Positions 52,421 to 61,617 of a DNA stretch of 64,000 nt are shown one piece after another. A model generated the notes under the pieces. It was not told the DNA's origin, searched no databases, and saw only the letters and a program-made list of their open reading frames with translations. The stretch is taken from NCBI RefSeq assembly GCF_018283675.1, contig NZ_JAGVRK010000001.1, positions 2,046,001 to 2,110,000 of the forward strand. Direction: 5' to 3'. A program made the translations under genes and the position numbers. Source of the stretch: Metabacillus flavus. GTDB taxonomy: Bacteria; Bacillota; Bacilli; Bacillales; Bacillaceae. The stretch's first letter is position 1. Each line of letters begins with the position of its first letter.

Positions 52421-52603
52421 GCTCTGTTAAAGCCTGATGTTGATTTTTAACACCTGTTGATTGGAGTGGAAGGCGCGAGACTTGAGCTTTAGAGCAGCGG
52501 GACAGGTGAGACCCCGCAGGCGCAAAGCGGCGAGGAGGCTCACCGCCTGCCCAAGGATAAGCGAGCGCCTGCAACGGAAATCAACAGCCAAGTTTAACAG
52601 AGC
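52421..52603. repeat. MITE-like repeat with terminal inverted repeats, full-length copy
   Basis: 183 bp. The ends GCTCTGTTAAA..TGATGTTGATTT and, inverted, GCTCTGTTAAA..TGGCTGTTGATTT match over about 26 bp. The GC-rich core carries a hairpin CAGGTGAG / CTCACCGCCTG around GACCCCGCAGGCGCAAAGCG. No coding capacity. It resembles intergenic repeats common in Bacillaceae genomes. Confidence 0.85.
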
Positions 52604-52710
52604 TTAATTTCTAGCTGTTTACGCTGAAATTGCTGTTAAGAAATAGTAAGGATAAGTTTGATTTCCTCGCCCGGCGCTCCAATCATCCGATGTTTCCTAA
52701 GCAGAAGTGA

Positions 52711-54633
52711 TTACAAGCTTTGAATGCTTTTCTTTAAAAGCTTTCTCAGAAGAGGAAACAGTACATCAGGCAAATCGCTGACATTCGGCACGATGATACT
52801 GAATTTCCCATAGATGTTCTGAATGGTTTTGACCTGGCTTTCCTCTGCTTCCCCATTGGACAGGAAGATGTTGATCACTTCGATCCCTCTTTTTCGTGCT
52901 TCAATGACCGCTTCATGAGTATCGACAATTCCTTTTTGCTCATAATCCATTGCTGCTGGTTCTCCATCTGAAAAAACGATTAAAAACTTTTGTTTTTCTT
53001 GTCTGGCCGACAATTCCTTCGTCATATGACGGATTGCAAAGCCATCCCTGTTATCTTCTTCAGGATTCAGCTGCATGATAGCCGGACCGGCACTTTTGTT
53101 CAATGAGCTGCGGAACGGGATGATGCGGTGAAAATAATTGGGCTGGCTGACTGCAGACGCATCATTCGTATCCTCCCAGAATCCCGTAACCTGATGGACG
53201 ACCCCTACTGATTTCAGTGCCTCATGGAAAAGGGTAATTCCAAGCTTGGTGTCATCCATTTTATCGTGCATAGATGCGGAGCAGTCGACAAGTAGAGTAA
53301 ACACGGCATCAATTTGGATTGATGGCTCCTGCTTTTTATAAAAAAGTCTTGGATTATCGTCTGTGATCCACCGCAGCAGTTTTTTGCCAAGTCTGCCGGT
53401 ATGAAGATCTGTTCTTGGATTGGTCTTTTTATGCTCAAGTGTTTTTTGAATCATCTGCTTTAATTTTTTTTGATAATGAGAAATAATGGCTTTATTCCGG
53501 CTGTATTGCTGATAGTGCTCAGGAGAAGCAGGGTCCGGTGTCTTTTGGACAGCAAAAGCAAACTTATTTTCTTTGCCAAATGCATTCTGGCTGCCGTTTG
53601 TGTTTCCATCCTGGCGGTTTTCAAGAACCTCTGATTGAGCATAATTATTTTTCTTCGATTCTCTTGCCGATCCTTGAACGGTCCCCATGGCCTGATCCCC
53701 GTCCTCACCTTCACGCAGACCATTTCCCATTAAGTCCGTTTTGGAACCGTGTTCGAGATCATATTGAAGAAAACTGTCTGTCGCCTTGCTTGTCTCCCTG
53801 TGCCACGTCGGCATTTCCTGGTCATGGACGTCCCGCTCTTCTTTACGGTCAAGCTCAAGAGAATCATCATTATCCAGTTTGTTTGTCCTTTTCAGATCTT
53901 TAAAGGTAAGGCCCGTCCCCTCTTCAAATCCATGTTCTGGAAGAAAAAAGTATGTATTGAGCATATCCTTTTCCAGGAATTCTTCTATGGTTTCACTAAT
54001 TCTGAGCGCAATCCTTGCAGTCTGTTCTGTCCCTGCACTTTCATAAGCATATTCAAGCTCCCTTTGAAGAAAGGGCAGCATTCTTTCAAAATCTTCGTTT
54101 ATAGCCGGCACCGCCTCAAGCGGCGATTCAGCGGTCAGCTTTAAAAATAACGCATTAAACAAAGCATCTGTCTTGATATTGCGTTCAAGGTGAATGGTCA
54201 GCTGAGAACGGAAATACATCCGGTACATTTCTGTGCGGCGTTTGAAAAACTTCTTTGTACCCGGCCGTTCCCTTTTGATAATTTCTTCGGTTCGGACATC
54301 TTCAAGCAGTGAAAAAAGCTGCTTCGCAAACTCAGGGATTGATAGTCTTTTTGTCTTCTTAATAAAATCATTCGTTTCTCGAGGGCTGCTGTGAAAAACG
54401 TGCCCTGTTGCATGAAGGTAAACATCACTTTTCAGCCCGCTAATCTGATCTGCAGCAGGCCGGTGATCCCAAAAATGGGTTAGATAGATTTTATTTTCAG
54501 CCGGATTCAAATAAGAGTACGGAGCATACTCCATCTCCAGGTCCGGATTTTTAGAGAGTGTTTTTGCAAGGTCTGACAGTTCCATAAAAAGGAAGGAATC
54601 GATTTGGCTATCGTTGAATTTTATAAATCTCAT
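52711..54633 (-). CDS. yojO: VWA-domain protein, CobT-like (YojO)
   Basis: 640 residues. The C-terminal ~190 residues are a von Willebrand A domain with the MIDAS motif DCSAS (TLLVDCSASMHDKM) and FSDGEPAAMDY. The N-terminal part is helical (FAKQLFSLLEDVRTEEIIKRERPGTKKFFKRRTEMYRMYFRS), as in CobT-like/nitric-oxide reductase-activation proteins. A charged, low-complexity middle links them. It works with a MoxR AAA ATPase (yojN, 9 bases upstream in the same operon), a pair typically used for metal insertion or complex maturation. The target is unknown. Confidence 0.93.
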   Translation of the reverse strand: MRFIKFNDSQIDSFLFMELSDLAKTLSKNPDLEMEYAPYSYLNPAENKIYLTHFWDHRPAADQISGLKSDVYLHATGHVFHSSPRETNDFIKKTKRLSIPEFAKQLFSLLEDVRTEEIIKRERPGTKKFFKRRTEMYRMYFRSQLTIHLERNIKTDALFNALFLKLTAESPLEAVPAINEDFERMLPFLQRELEYAYESAGTEQTARIALRISETIEEFLEKDMLNTYFFLPEHGFEEGTGLTFKDLKRTNKLDNDDSLELDRKEERDVHDQEMPTWHRETSKATDSFLQYDLEHGSKTDLMGNGLREGEDGDQAMGTVQGSARESKKNNYAQSEVLENRQDGNTNGSQNAFGKENKFAFAVQKTPDPASPEHYQQYSRNKAIISHYQKKLKQMIQKTLEHKKTNPRTDLHTGRLGKKLLRWITDDNPRLFYKKQEPSIQIDAVFTLLVDCSASMHDKMDDTKLGITLFHEALKSVGVVHQVTGFWEDTNDASAVSQPNYFHRIIPFRSSLNKSAGPAIMQLNPEEDNRDGFAIRHMTKELSARQEKQKFLIVFSDGEPAAMDYEQKGIVDTHEAVIEARKRGIEVINIFLSNGEAEESQVKTIQNIYGKFSIIVPNVSDLPDVLFPLLRKLLKKSIQSL

Positions 54634-54642
54634 AAGGAGGCC

Positions 54643-55521
54643 TCACTCAAATAACGTTTCTGCAATATTGCGGATGGCCGCTTTTTCCCGTTCATCCTCG
54701 ACCTTTTCTGCAATTCCACGCTCAATTGCGCGCATAGGAGGGATGAATGCAGCAAGGTCGCACGTATCAAGAAGAGCCCTTATGGAAGCAGCTTCTTCTG
54801 ATACCTGGCCATTTTTAACCTGAGTTATTAAATCTGCAGAAAGCCTGACAAATAAGCTGATGAGGACCGGATCCTTCAGTCCTGATTGATTCGTGATAAT
54901 TTGACGGAGCTCTTCCCCTTGGATATAAGGAACGTCAATGATAACAAAACGGTTCTTTAATGCTTCATTTAAAGGAACCGTTCCTACATACCCTTCATTA
55001 ATCGCTGCAATGACTCCGAATGCTTCAGACCCTTTTACCACTTCACCTGTAAATGGATTCGTGATCATTTTGCGGTAATCGAGAACACCGTTCAAAATTG
55101 GCAATGTCTCAGGTTTTGCCATGTTGATTTCATCTATGTATAGGAATTGTCCTTTTTTCATTGCATTGATTACGGGTCCCGGAACAAATTCAATCGACGT
55201 GCTGTCCCCTTTTGTGAAGATTGTTTTATAGCCTAATAGCGCTTCTGCATCAAGATCTACCGAACAATTTATGCTGTGCATAGACCGGTTGAATAAGTGA
55301 GAAATCGTCTCTGCCAGCTTTGTTTTTCCTGATCCGGTCGGTCCTTTCAGCAGGATATTTTTCCCGAGGGCCAGGGCGATGACGGCGTCCTCTATTATAG
55401 AAGAATCTCCTGTGATGAATCCTCCTCCGCCAATTAGTGAAGCATCCATTTCAGATAATGCAGATGTTTTTTGTATTTTAGCCCGAATGGCTTCAGGCAA
55501 ATTCAATTTCATTTCATTCAT
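54643..55521 (-). CDS. yojN: MoxR-type AAA ATPase (YojN)
   Basis: 292 residues. Walker [15 protein letters not shown], Walker B LYIDEIN, sensor segment [27 protein letters not shown] and the arginine finger position follow the MoxR/CbbQ-NirQ pattern. It couples ATP hydrolysis to remodelling of a VWA partner or its client. It starts the yojN-yojO operon and is next to odhA, as in B. subtilis. Confidence 0.93.
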   Translation of the reverse strand: MNEMKLNLPEAIRAKIQKTSALSEMDASLIGGGGFITGDSSIIEDAVIALALGKNILLKGPTGSGKTKLAETISHLFNRSMHSINCSVDLDAEALLGYKTIFTKGDSTSIEFVPGPVINAMKKGQFLYIDEINMAKPETLPILNGVLDYRKMITNPFTGEVVKGSEAFGVIAAINEGYVGTVPLNEALKNRFVIIDVPYIQGEELRQIITNQSGLKDPVLISLFVRLSADLITQVKNGQVSEEAASIRALLDTCDLAAFIPPMRAIERGIAEKVEDEREKAAIRNIAETLFE

Positions 55522-55633
55522 ACAATCAAACCTCTTTTCAGCGTCTCATTTTCTTATATCAGTATACAGAAAAAAGACGTACATCACAAAAAATCCTTAC
55601 CCGGCTGACAGGCCGGATAAAGATTCCTCTCTT

Positions 55634-56212
55634 TTACATTGATTGGTTCTCTTTATGAATCACACCGCAGGCAATTCTTGCACCGGCATTACCAGCCGGA
55701 TCAGTTTTATAATCATCTTCTTTCTCGTGTATGACTAATGCGCTCCCATCTTCATCAAGCACCTGAGAAAATTCTGCAAGAGGTGCGGTTACATCTGCAG
55801 TAATCTTCCCGTCTGAACCAATGGTGATGTTCGGAATGTCTCCTGCATGGGGCCCATGCGGATTTTCGAAACCGTGTTTTTTTGCAAACGGATTCAAATG
55901 GGCACCGGCCGACGTGAAATCAGGCTTTACGCATGACCCCGTTTCATGAATATGAATTGCTCTTTTCCCAGGAGGAAGGTTTTCTCCCTCCAGATGAATG
56001 TTTACCCCTTTTATCGTCTCTGTAATAATAGCTTTTCCAGCAGCCTCTCCTTTAGATGTGATCAGAGATACTGTTATCTCCTTTTGATTTTTTTCAGATG
56101 CAGTTTCCAGTCCCTCAGCTTCCGGATGGTGATGTTCGCTCATCCCGCTCGAACATGCGTTTAAAAATCCTGCAAGCAGCAATAGGATTCCTGCTTTGAC
56201 TATGTTGTTCAT
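55634..56212 (-). CDS. yojM: Cu-Zn superoxide dismutase-like lipoprotein (YojM)
   Basis: 193 residues from the ATG at 56212 (GGAGGAATGGT upstream; residues before are unsupported). A lipoprotein signal LLLLAGFLNACSS places it on the outer face of the membrane. The SodC fold shows HIHETGSCVKPDFTSAGAHLNPFAKKHGFENPHGPHAGDIPN and LVIHEKEDDYKTDPAGNAGARIACGVI. The copper ligands (two His of HIHE, GAHLNP, VIHEKEDDY) and the zinc ligands (GAHLNP, KKHG, PHAGDIP) all appear present, and the two cysteines of the disulfide remain. B. subtilis YojM is known to lack two copper ligands, so this protein may be the more active form. A GGAGG ATG start. Confidence 0.9.
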   Translation of the reverse strand: MNNIVKAGILLLLAGFLNACSSGMSEHHHPEAEGLETASEKNQKEITVSLITSKGEAAGKAIITETIKGVNIHLEGENLPPGKRAIHIHETGSCVKPDFTSAGAHLNPFAKKHGFENPHGPHAGDIPNITIGSDGKITADVTAPLAEFSQVLDEDGSALVIHEKEDDYKTDPAGNAGARIACGVIHKENQSM

Positions 56213-56417
56213 ACCATTCCTCCGTTCTTTGTTTTTTTGCCTTTCATTCGCATTTTCTCCAATTGTTACAGCATACAAACCCGGAATTATTGAGCATGAA
56301 CATCTATTATCAGCTGATTTTTCAGTGAATTCTTCCGTGAATATTCCTCCCTGATTTGCGCACTGCAAAATGCAAGGTTCTTTATCCATTAGGCAAAAAA
56401 AAGAAGCCAGCGGCCTC

Positions 56418-57467
56418 TTAGAAGTAGCGCTTAGCTCCGAGATAATGACTTTTCCAATACGAATTGGATAAATTGGAGACGGTAATCCCTTGAGACCCGC
56501 TGGCGTGTATGAAATCTCCGTTGCCCAGGTAAATTCCCATATGCGAAGGTCCTGCCTTATACGTGGTGAAGTACACGAAATCTCCTCGTTCAGGCTCTGA
56601 TACAGGTTTCATTATGCTGGAGTAGCCTGCAGCGCTGAGACGGGAAACCGAGGTTACCTTGTTCATCACATAATAAACAAATCCGCTGCAATCGAATCCT
56701 GAAGGTGTGTTTCCGGCCCATTTGTACGGAATCCCCATCAATCGTTCAGCTTCATTGATCATGGCTTCCGTTTTGCCTGTATCGGCCTGGCTGTTATCAG
56801 GAGCAGAAGGAGCTGGATTGGATTCCGGCTTTACCTCACCTTTCAGCTTAAGTACTTGATTAACATAAAGTGTGTCGTTTTTCAGCTGGTTGGAGACCTT
56901 CAATTCAGCAATCGTTAAATTAAACCGGTTGGCAATCTTCCAGAGGGAGTCGCCTGGTTTTACCTGGTATGTATTCTGGCTGCTCGTGTCTTTATCCTCT
57001 GAAACAGGCGTTTTAGGCGGGGCAGGCGGAGTAACCGCCGGTTTCACAGGATTAGAATTCGAATTAATCTTTAAAACCTGTCCAAGAAAAATCGTATCTT
57101 TTTTAAGTGCGTTCAGGGTTTTCAGTTCATTAACGGTCATCCCGTACTTTCTGGCAACCAGCCATAAGGAGTCGCCTTTTGAAACCTTGTATGTATCTTG
57201 TGTGCCTGATTCTTTATGCGGCTCTGTGCTGGCATTTTTGATTTGAGTCCCTGTACCTGGAATCTGAAGAACCTGTCCAGCAAAAATCGTGTCGCTTTTC
57301 AGCTGATTGGCTTCCTTTAATGCCTTTTGGGAAACCTTGTACTGATTCGCAATCTTCCAAAGCGAATCTCCGCTCTTAACCGTTACGCTCTCTGCAGAAG
57401 CAGCGGTTGCAAAAAATGAAGCACCTGCCACTGCGGTTACCGTCAATCCGAGTACTTTATGGTTCAT
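56418..57467 (-). CDS. LysM x3 / NlpC-P60 cell wall endopeptidase (CwlS/LytE-like)
   Basis: 349 residues from the ATG at 57467 (GGAGG eight bases upstream). A signal peptide (~26 residues, ends ATAASAES), three LysM domains (about 27-70, 92-136, 164-208, each starting VKSGDSLWKIA or SKGDSLWLVA), a Pro/Ser linker and an NlpC/P60 domain. Catalytic Cys and His are in FDCSGFVYYVMN and SHMGIYLGNGDFIHASG. It cuts the D-gamma-glutamyl-diaminopimelate bond in peptidoglycan. Genomic position fits cwlS (yojL), but three LysM and this length are more like lytE. Confidence 0.93.
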   Translation of the reverse strand: MNHKVLGLTVTAVAGASFFATAASAESVTVKSGDSLWKIANQYKVSQKALKEANQLKSDTIFAGQVLQIPGTGTQIKNASTEPHKESGTQDTYKVSKGDSLWLVARKYGMTVNELKTLNALKKDTIFLGQVLKINSNSNPVKPAVTPPAPPKTPVSEDKDTSSQNTYQVKPGDSLWKIANRFNLTIAELKVSNQLKNDTLYVNQVLKLKGEVKPESNPAPSAPDNSQADTGKTEAMINEAERLMGIPYKWAGNTPSGFDCSGFVYYVMNKVTSVSRLSAAGYSSIMKPVSEPERGDFVYFTTYKAGPSHMGIYLGNGDFIHASGSQGITVSNLSNSYWKSHYLGAKRYF

Positions 57468-57494
57468 TAACAGAGCCTCCTCTACTTTCACCAT

Positions 57495-57963
57495 TTATTT
57501 TACTTCAGTTCCTAAACTTAGACTACTAATTTTGTAAAAAATAAGTAGTTTTTGCAATAGATGAGTCGATCTTTGACAGCAATCTTTATATATATCGGAT
57601 ATTTTTCTATTTATTTAACATGGAAAGGGCGAATTTTGCAAAAAAAAATTTAATAGAATGCAGATTTCCTTTCCAGTATGCTGGTTTTGGGCTGCGGGTA
57701 AGCAGTCTGGCGTAAGCGGGATCTCTTCCCTCCCGCCGTTCACGCAAGATTCAAAGACCTTTAGCTTCAATCAGCTTAAAAACCTTTTGTTCTAAAACTA
57801 ATTTTTTAATAAAGTTGCTATTTCATTCAAATAACGATCTTTTCGTTCGAAATGTGCGTGAATGCAGGGATTTATTACACCTTGGAAAGTTCCGCGTCTC
57901 CTATCAGCCTCCTTCTTATCCTTCACCTTCCTTCCCTTCTGTCCTGCAAATGAAACTGGAATA
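57495..57963. other. Gene-free stretch upstream of the LysM gene
   Basis: No supported ORF. The part 57670-57760 is GC-richer (CTGGCGTAAGCGGG...CCCTCCCGCCGTTC), possibly an eroded repeat. AT-rich sequence with TATATATCGG-type runs around 57590 may hold the promoter of the LysM gene, but I could not settle on one. Confidence 0.4.
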
Positions 57964-57992
57964 AAAAAACAGCCCTGATGGACTGTTCAGCT
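57962..57992 (-). terminator. Terminator of the MFS gene
   Basis: ACAGTCC / GGGCTGT stem (one G-T pair) with a 4-base loop and seven T on the minus strand; it overlaps the end of the coding region. Confidence 0.75.
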
Positions 57993-59210
57993 TCTAACTT
58001 TTTTGGGTTCAGAAAATGCGATAAGATCATCCTTCTTGCCCAAATTTCTCAGCTGCCTGCTGCCGTAAATCATTACAAGAGCAAGGGATCCTGCACCGAA
58101 CACGACAACCATGTATTTCAGGCCGATGGTATCGAGCAGGAGTCCGGTTCCCAGCAAAACAACCTGAAACATGATCCGGTCCAGCATATTCCGGAACGAA
58201 AAGAAGCGGCCATGATATTCTTTGTCGATTTTCGTTTGAAAAATCGTAGAAGCAATCGGGAAAAAGCAGCCGACGCTTAACCCGAAAAAACCGAATGATA
58301 CGAGCGACATCCAAAAATGGTCACTGAAAAACAATGAAAGATGCGCAATAGAGGTTAAAAAAGAGAACAAAATCATTAACGCAATATGGTTATAACGGTC
58401 AGATAGCTTCTTAACGAGTAAGGCTCCCAGCATGAAGCTGAGTCCTTCCACTGTGTAAAGCAGCCCCTTTACGGCTGTACTGTCCTGAAGCTCGCTGATG
58501 TTAATAACCATGAGGTTGAATCCGCCAATAAAGAGCATCGGAATGATGGTCAGGATCAGGGCAGTCAGTGCGATAGGAGCAGCTTTTAGAATGGGCATAA
58601 CCTCTAAAAATCCTCCTTTTTTCCCTGTCTGCTTTTGACTGCTTTTTTCCTCTTCTTCCAAGTGCAGAAAAAACGTCGCAAGGAGCAGAACACCATAAGC
58701 CGCCATTGACATGGCGTACAGCATACTCAGGCTTAAATATGCGAGGAGGATACCGGCGAGTGCCGTTCCGATGACACGGGCAAGTGTCGCAACATTCATG
58801 TGGACACCATTCATTTGTACCAGTTCTTCTTCCATAACGATCAAAGGGATAGCGGCCTGCAGAGCAGGAAAATAAAAGGCAGCAGATAGCTGAATCCCGA
58901 TTAAAAATAGTAGCATGAGCCATACCGAACCGAAGGAAATGGCGGCAAACATAAAGATAACACTCAGCATTCTTCCTATTCCGGAAACAATCAGGACCTT
59001 TTTTTTTGAACGGCTGTCAATCATTCTGCCTGCCATTGGGCCTACCGCGACTCCAGCTAAAAGTCCGGCAATCAAAAGAAGCGATTTTAAAAAATCAGAG
59101 GGAATGTAGGTCTGCATAAACTCCAGATTTCCGATGATTCCCATCCATAAACCGAGACCTGCGATAAACTCCCCGGCTAAAATAATCCAAACATTTTTAT
59201 TTTTCCACAT
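57987..59210 (-). CDS. MFS transporter (enterobactin-exporter/MFS_3-like)
   Basis: 407 residues from the ATG at 59210 (GGAGAATG upstream). Twelve membrane helices; the loop between helices 2 and 3 is AGRMIDSRSKKKVLIVSGIGRMLSV and there is a charged central loop (HLEEEEKSSQKQTGKKGG). The pattern fits MFS_3/EntS-like exporters. The substrate is unknown. Its position is where B. subtilis has yojK (a glycosyltransferase), so this is a local replacement. Confidence 0.86.
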   Translation of the reverse strand: MWKNKNVWIILAGEFIAGLGLWMGIIGNLEFMQTYIPSDFLKSLLLIAGLLAGVAVGPMAGRMIDSRSKKKVLIVSGIGRMLSVIFMFAAISFGSVWLMLLFLIGIQLSAAFYFPALQAAIPLIVMEEELVQMNGVHMNVATLARVIGTALAGILLAYLSLSMLYAMSMAAYGVLLLATFFLHLEEEEKSSQKQTGKKGGFLEVMPILKAAPIALTALILTIIPMLFIGGFNLMVINISELQDSTAVKGLLYTVEGLSFMLGALLVKKLSDRYNHIALMILFSFLTSIAHLSLFFSDHFWMSLVSFGFFGLSVGCFFPIASTIFQTKIDKEYHGRFFSFRNMLDRIMFQVVLLGTGLLLDTIGLKYMVVVFGAGSLALVMIYGSRQLRNLGKKDDLIAFSEPKKVRS

Positions 59211-59289
59211 GAGCATTCTCCATTTATTGTATGATGCATTTACTATAGCACCGCCCGAGATATTTCGCCACCCGAAATTTCACAAAAAA

Positions 59290-59410
59290 AAAGCGCGAGC
59301 GCCATGAAATAATGAAGTTCTGCTAAGTGCGCGACGTCCCGCGTCCTGTGGCCCCCGCCGAATCAGGGGCTTAAGACCTCGAGGGGCCAGGCGCTGTCGC
59401 TGGACGAGGA
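59290..59410. repeat. GC-rich structured intergenic repeat
   Basis: About 120 bp starting AAGCGCGAGCGCC and ending AGGCGCTGTCGCTGGACGAGG; the two ends pair as inverted repeats (10 of 12 positions). The core contains GGGGCTTAAGACCTCGAGGG, a segment common in intergenic repeats of Bacillaceae. No coding capacity. Confidence 0.65.
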
Positions 59411-59450
59411 TATACCGAGTTATATTTTTCCACATTCCTAAACAACAAAA

Positions 59451-59477
59451 AAATACAGGGCAATTGCCCCGTATTCA
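59451..59477 (-). terminator. Terminator of the purine permease gene
   Basis: AATACGGGGCAATTGCCCTGTATT (one G-T pair), near-palindromic, with seven T following on the minus strand; the stop codon abuts the stem. Confidence 0.8.
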
Positions 59478-60791
59478 GCCTATTAAAAAGAAGTTAATGA
59501 TAAATGCTGCTGAAATCAGATACATGAGCCAATGCAGTTCTCTTGCACGTCCGGTGAAGAGTTTGATCAACGTGTAAGAAAGGAATCCAAAGGCCACTCC
59601 CTCAGCTATTGAGTAAGTGAGGGGCATCATGATTAAAGCAAGGAATGCAGGGATTAATTCTGTTAGATCATCGAAGTCAACTTCTTTCAGCTCAGTCAGC
59701 ATAAAAGCTCCGATGATTATGAGCGCAGGGGCTGTCGCGACACTCGGAATAAATTGAATAAGCGGTGCGAACAGCAGTGTAAGCAGGAATAAAAGTGCAG
59801 CGAAGATCGCCTTTAAGCCAGTTCTTGCTCCTGCTGCTATCCCGGTAGCATTTTCAACGTACGTATTCATGGCTGTACTTCCAAGCACTGCACTTACCAT
59901 CGTTCCAAATGCCCCTGTTGTAAGAGCACGGTTCATATTCGGTACGTTCCCATGTTCATCAGTAAGGTTTGCTTTTTTCGTCAATCCAATAAGAGTGGCG
60001 AGGGTATCAAACAGTTCCACAATTGTAAAAGAGAAAATGATTGAAAGGATTCCGTACCCAATGGCAGCCTTAAGGTCCATTGCCATAAACGTCGGTTCAA
60101 TTGATGGAATCTGAAAGGAGAGAAAATCGGTAATTCCTTTAGGCGATGGAGAATTTCCCAGCAGGATGGATGCAGCTGAGATGATCAGGATGGACAAAAT
60201 GATTCCGCCCCTTACATTCAGCGCTGCCAAAACAGCTGTGAGAACGATTCCTGCAATCGCAAGAATCGTTCCAATATTCGTCATATCTCCTAATGCAACA
60301 AGAGTGGCTTCATCCGGTACGACAATTCCGCCATTTTTCAATCCTATAAAGGCAATAAACAAACCAATACCTGCTGTAATGGATGCTTTGAGCGTTTTAG
60401 GAATGGCTTTAACCACTTTTTCACTGATTCCGAAAATAGAAAGAAGGAAGAAGCAAAGCCCGGAGATAAATACGGCACCAAGAGCTGTTTCCCATGAAAG
60501 ACCCTGCTTTAAGACGACGGTATATGTAAAAAATGCGTTGAGACCCATTCCTGGTCCGATCACGATTGGGAGATTCGCCCACAATCCCATAATCAGACTG
60601 GTAATGACAATTCCGTAGATGGTCGCAGCGAGGGCCGCTTCTTTAGGGATGCCTGCCTCAGATAAAATAACCGGGTTTACAAGGATAATATAGCTGACGG
60701 TCACAAATGTCGTAAGGGCAGCAAGAAATTCTCTCCGTACGGTCGTTTTGCGTTCCGTTAATTTAAAAAATTGATCAACTAGCCTGTTCAA
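59475..60791 (-). CDS. Hypoxanthine/guanine permease (PbuG/PbuO, NCS2 AzgA-like family)
   Basis: 438 residues with about 13 membrane helices. Family motifs: REFLAALTTFVTVSYIILVNPVILSEAGIP, IVIGPGMGLNAFFTYTVVLKQGLSW, VELFDTLATLIGLTKKANL, and TGAFGTMVSAVLGSTAMNTYVENATGIAAGARTGL. It takes up hypoxanthine and guanine by proton symport. No purine riboswitch is seen in the 85 bases upstream, unlike pbuG of B. subtilis, so it is closer to pbuO in regulation. The start has GAGGAGGTAAGAG. Confidence 0.92.
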   Translation of the reverse strand: MNRLVDQFFKLTERKTTVRREFLAALTTFVTVSYIILVNPVILSEAGIPKEAALAATIYGIVITSLIMGLWANLPIVIGPGMGLNAFFTYTVVLKQGLSWETALGAVFISGLCFFLLSIFGISEKVVKAIPKTLKASITAGIGLFIAFIGLKNGGIVVPDEATLVALGDMTNIGTILAIAGIVLTAVLAALNVRGGIILSILIISAASILLGNSPSPKGITDFLSFQIPSIEPTFMAMDLKAAIGYGILSIIFSFTIVELFDTLATLIGLTKKANLTDEHGNVPNMNRALTTGAFGTMVSAVLGSTAMNTYVENATGIAAGARTGLKAIFAALLFLLTLLFAPLIQFIPSVATAPALIIIGAFMLTELKEVDFDDLTELIPAFLALIMMPLTYSIAEGVAFGFLSYTLIKLFTGRARELHWLMYLISAAFIINFFLIG

Positions 60792-60875
60792 CCTCTTACC
60801 TCCTCAATTGAAAACATATCCGCCATTATATCTCACATTTAATAGGGATGAAAGAACTTTATAAAAGGTTACAAT

Positions 60876-61499
60876 TTAAAGATTATTTGTACTTATCGGA
60901 TAAATCGTTCCATCCTTCGCAAATGACATTTTCCCTGTTTCCTCCGAAACAATCAGCACGACGGCATCCGTTCTTTCTGTCAATCCCAAAGCCGCTCTAT
61001 GCCTCGTCCCAAGCTTGCTTCCGCCTGAAGAAATTTCAGACAGCGGAAGGACATTGGCGGCTGAAACAATCTTATCTCCCTTAACAAGCATGGCCCCGTC
61101 ATGAAGAGGATTCCCCGGATAAAATATGCTTTCAGCAAGAGAAGCAGAAAGCTCCGCCTGTACGTGTACCCCATTCCGGATGAAAGGAGCCACTGGTTCC
61201 CCCCTCTCCACGATGATTAATCCTCCATGATGTTTGTTTGACAAATTTTGCATAGCGGAAGCAAGAGCATGGAAGCTTTCTGTATAGGCTGACAGGTACA
61301 CTTGGAGATAAAAGGTGGATGCCGATGATTGAATCATCTGAAAGCGTCCATTGATCTCATCCAGTTCGCATAACAGACAGCTCTCACTGTTCCCAAGCTC
61401 CCTGAGAATTTTTTGGGAGCCGGCTATAATATCGTTCAAATTGCGTTCAATGCTGTTCTTTATTTCATCTATAATGACGATTTCCTCTGATTTGCTCAT
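60876..61499 (-). CDS. cdaS: Sporulation diadenylate cyclase CdaS
   Basis: 207 residues. The N-terminal helical region (NSIERNLNDIIAGSQKILRELG) is the CdaS-specific autoinhibitory part; the DAC domain follows with the ATP-binding motifs FYPGNPLHDGAMLVKG (DGA) and SKLGTRHRAALGL (RHR). It makes c-di-AMP from two ATP. In B. subtilis (yojJ) it is a forespore gene. It faces away from the small membrane protein at 61618. The start has AGAAAGGAGC. Confidence 0.94.
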   Translation of the reverse strand: MSKSEEIVIIDEIKNSIERNLNDIIAGSQKILRELGNSESCLLCELDEINGRFQMIQSSASTFYLQVYLSAYTESFHALASAMQNLSNKHHGGLIIVERGEPVAPFIRNGVHVQAELSASLAESIFYPGNPLHDGAMLVKGDKIVSAANVLPLSEISSGGSKLGTRHRAALGLTERTDAVVLIVSEETGKMSFAKDGTIYPISTNNL

Positions 61500-61551
61500 A
61501 CATTTCGCTCCTTTCTTATATGGTTAGCATCCTGCGCCCGAACATGAAAGC

Positions 61552-61581
61552 GAATTGGATGGAAAATGGTGGTACATACTA
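61552..61581 (+). promoter_or_regulatory. Sigma-G type promoter
   Basis: GAATT (61552-61556), 18 bases, CATACTA (61575-61581), an exact -10 and near-exact -35 for forespore sigma-G, 37 bases before the ATG of the 39-codon ORF. Confidence 0.6.
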
Positions 61582-61617
61582 ACACCGTACAAAAGATAAT
61601 GAAAAGGAGCATGATCG

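Noticed and set aside
52245-52574. ORFs on both strands across the repeat at 52421
   Set aside because: They translate repeat DNA and lack ribosome sites.
57780-57815. A possible third Ter-like site (TTTTGTTCTAAAAC)
   Set aside because: Only the TGTTCTAAA part matches; the CTATG half is missing.
60792-60875. Purine riboswitch before the guanine/hypoxanthine permease
   Set aside because: Only 84 bases are available and no purine-aptamer core sequence is visible.
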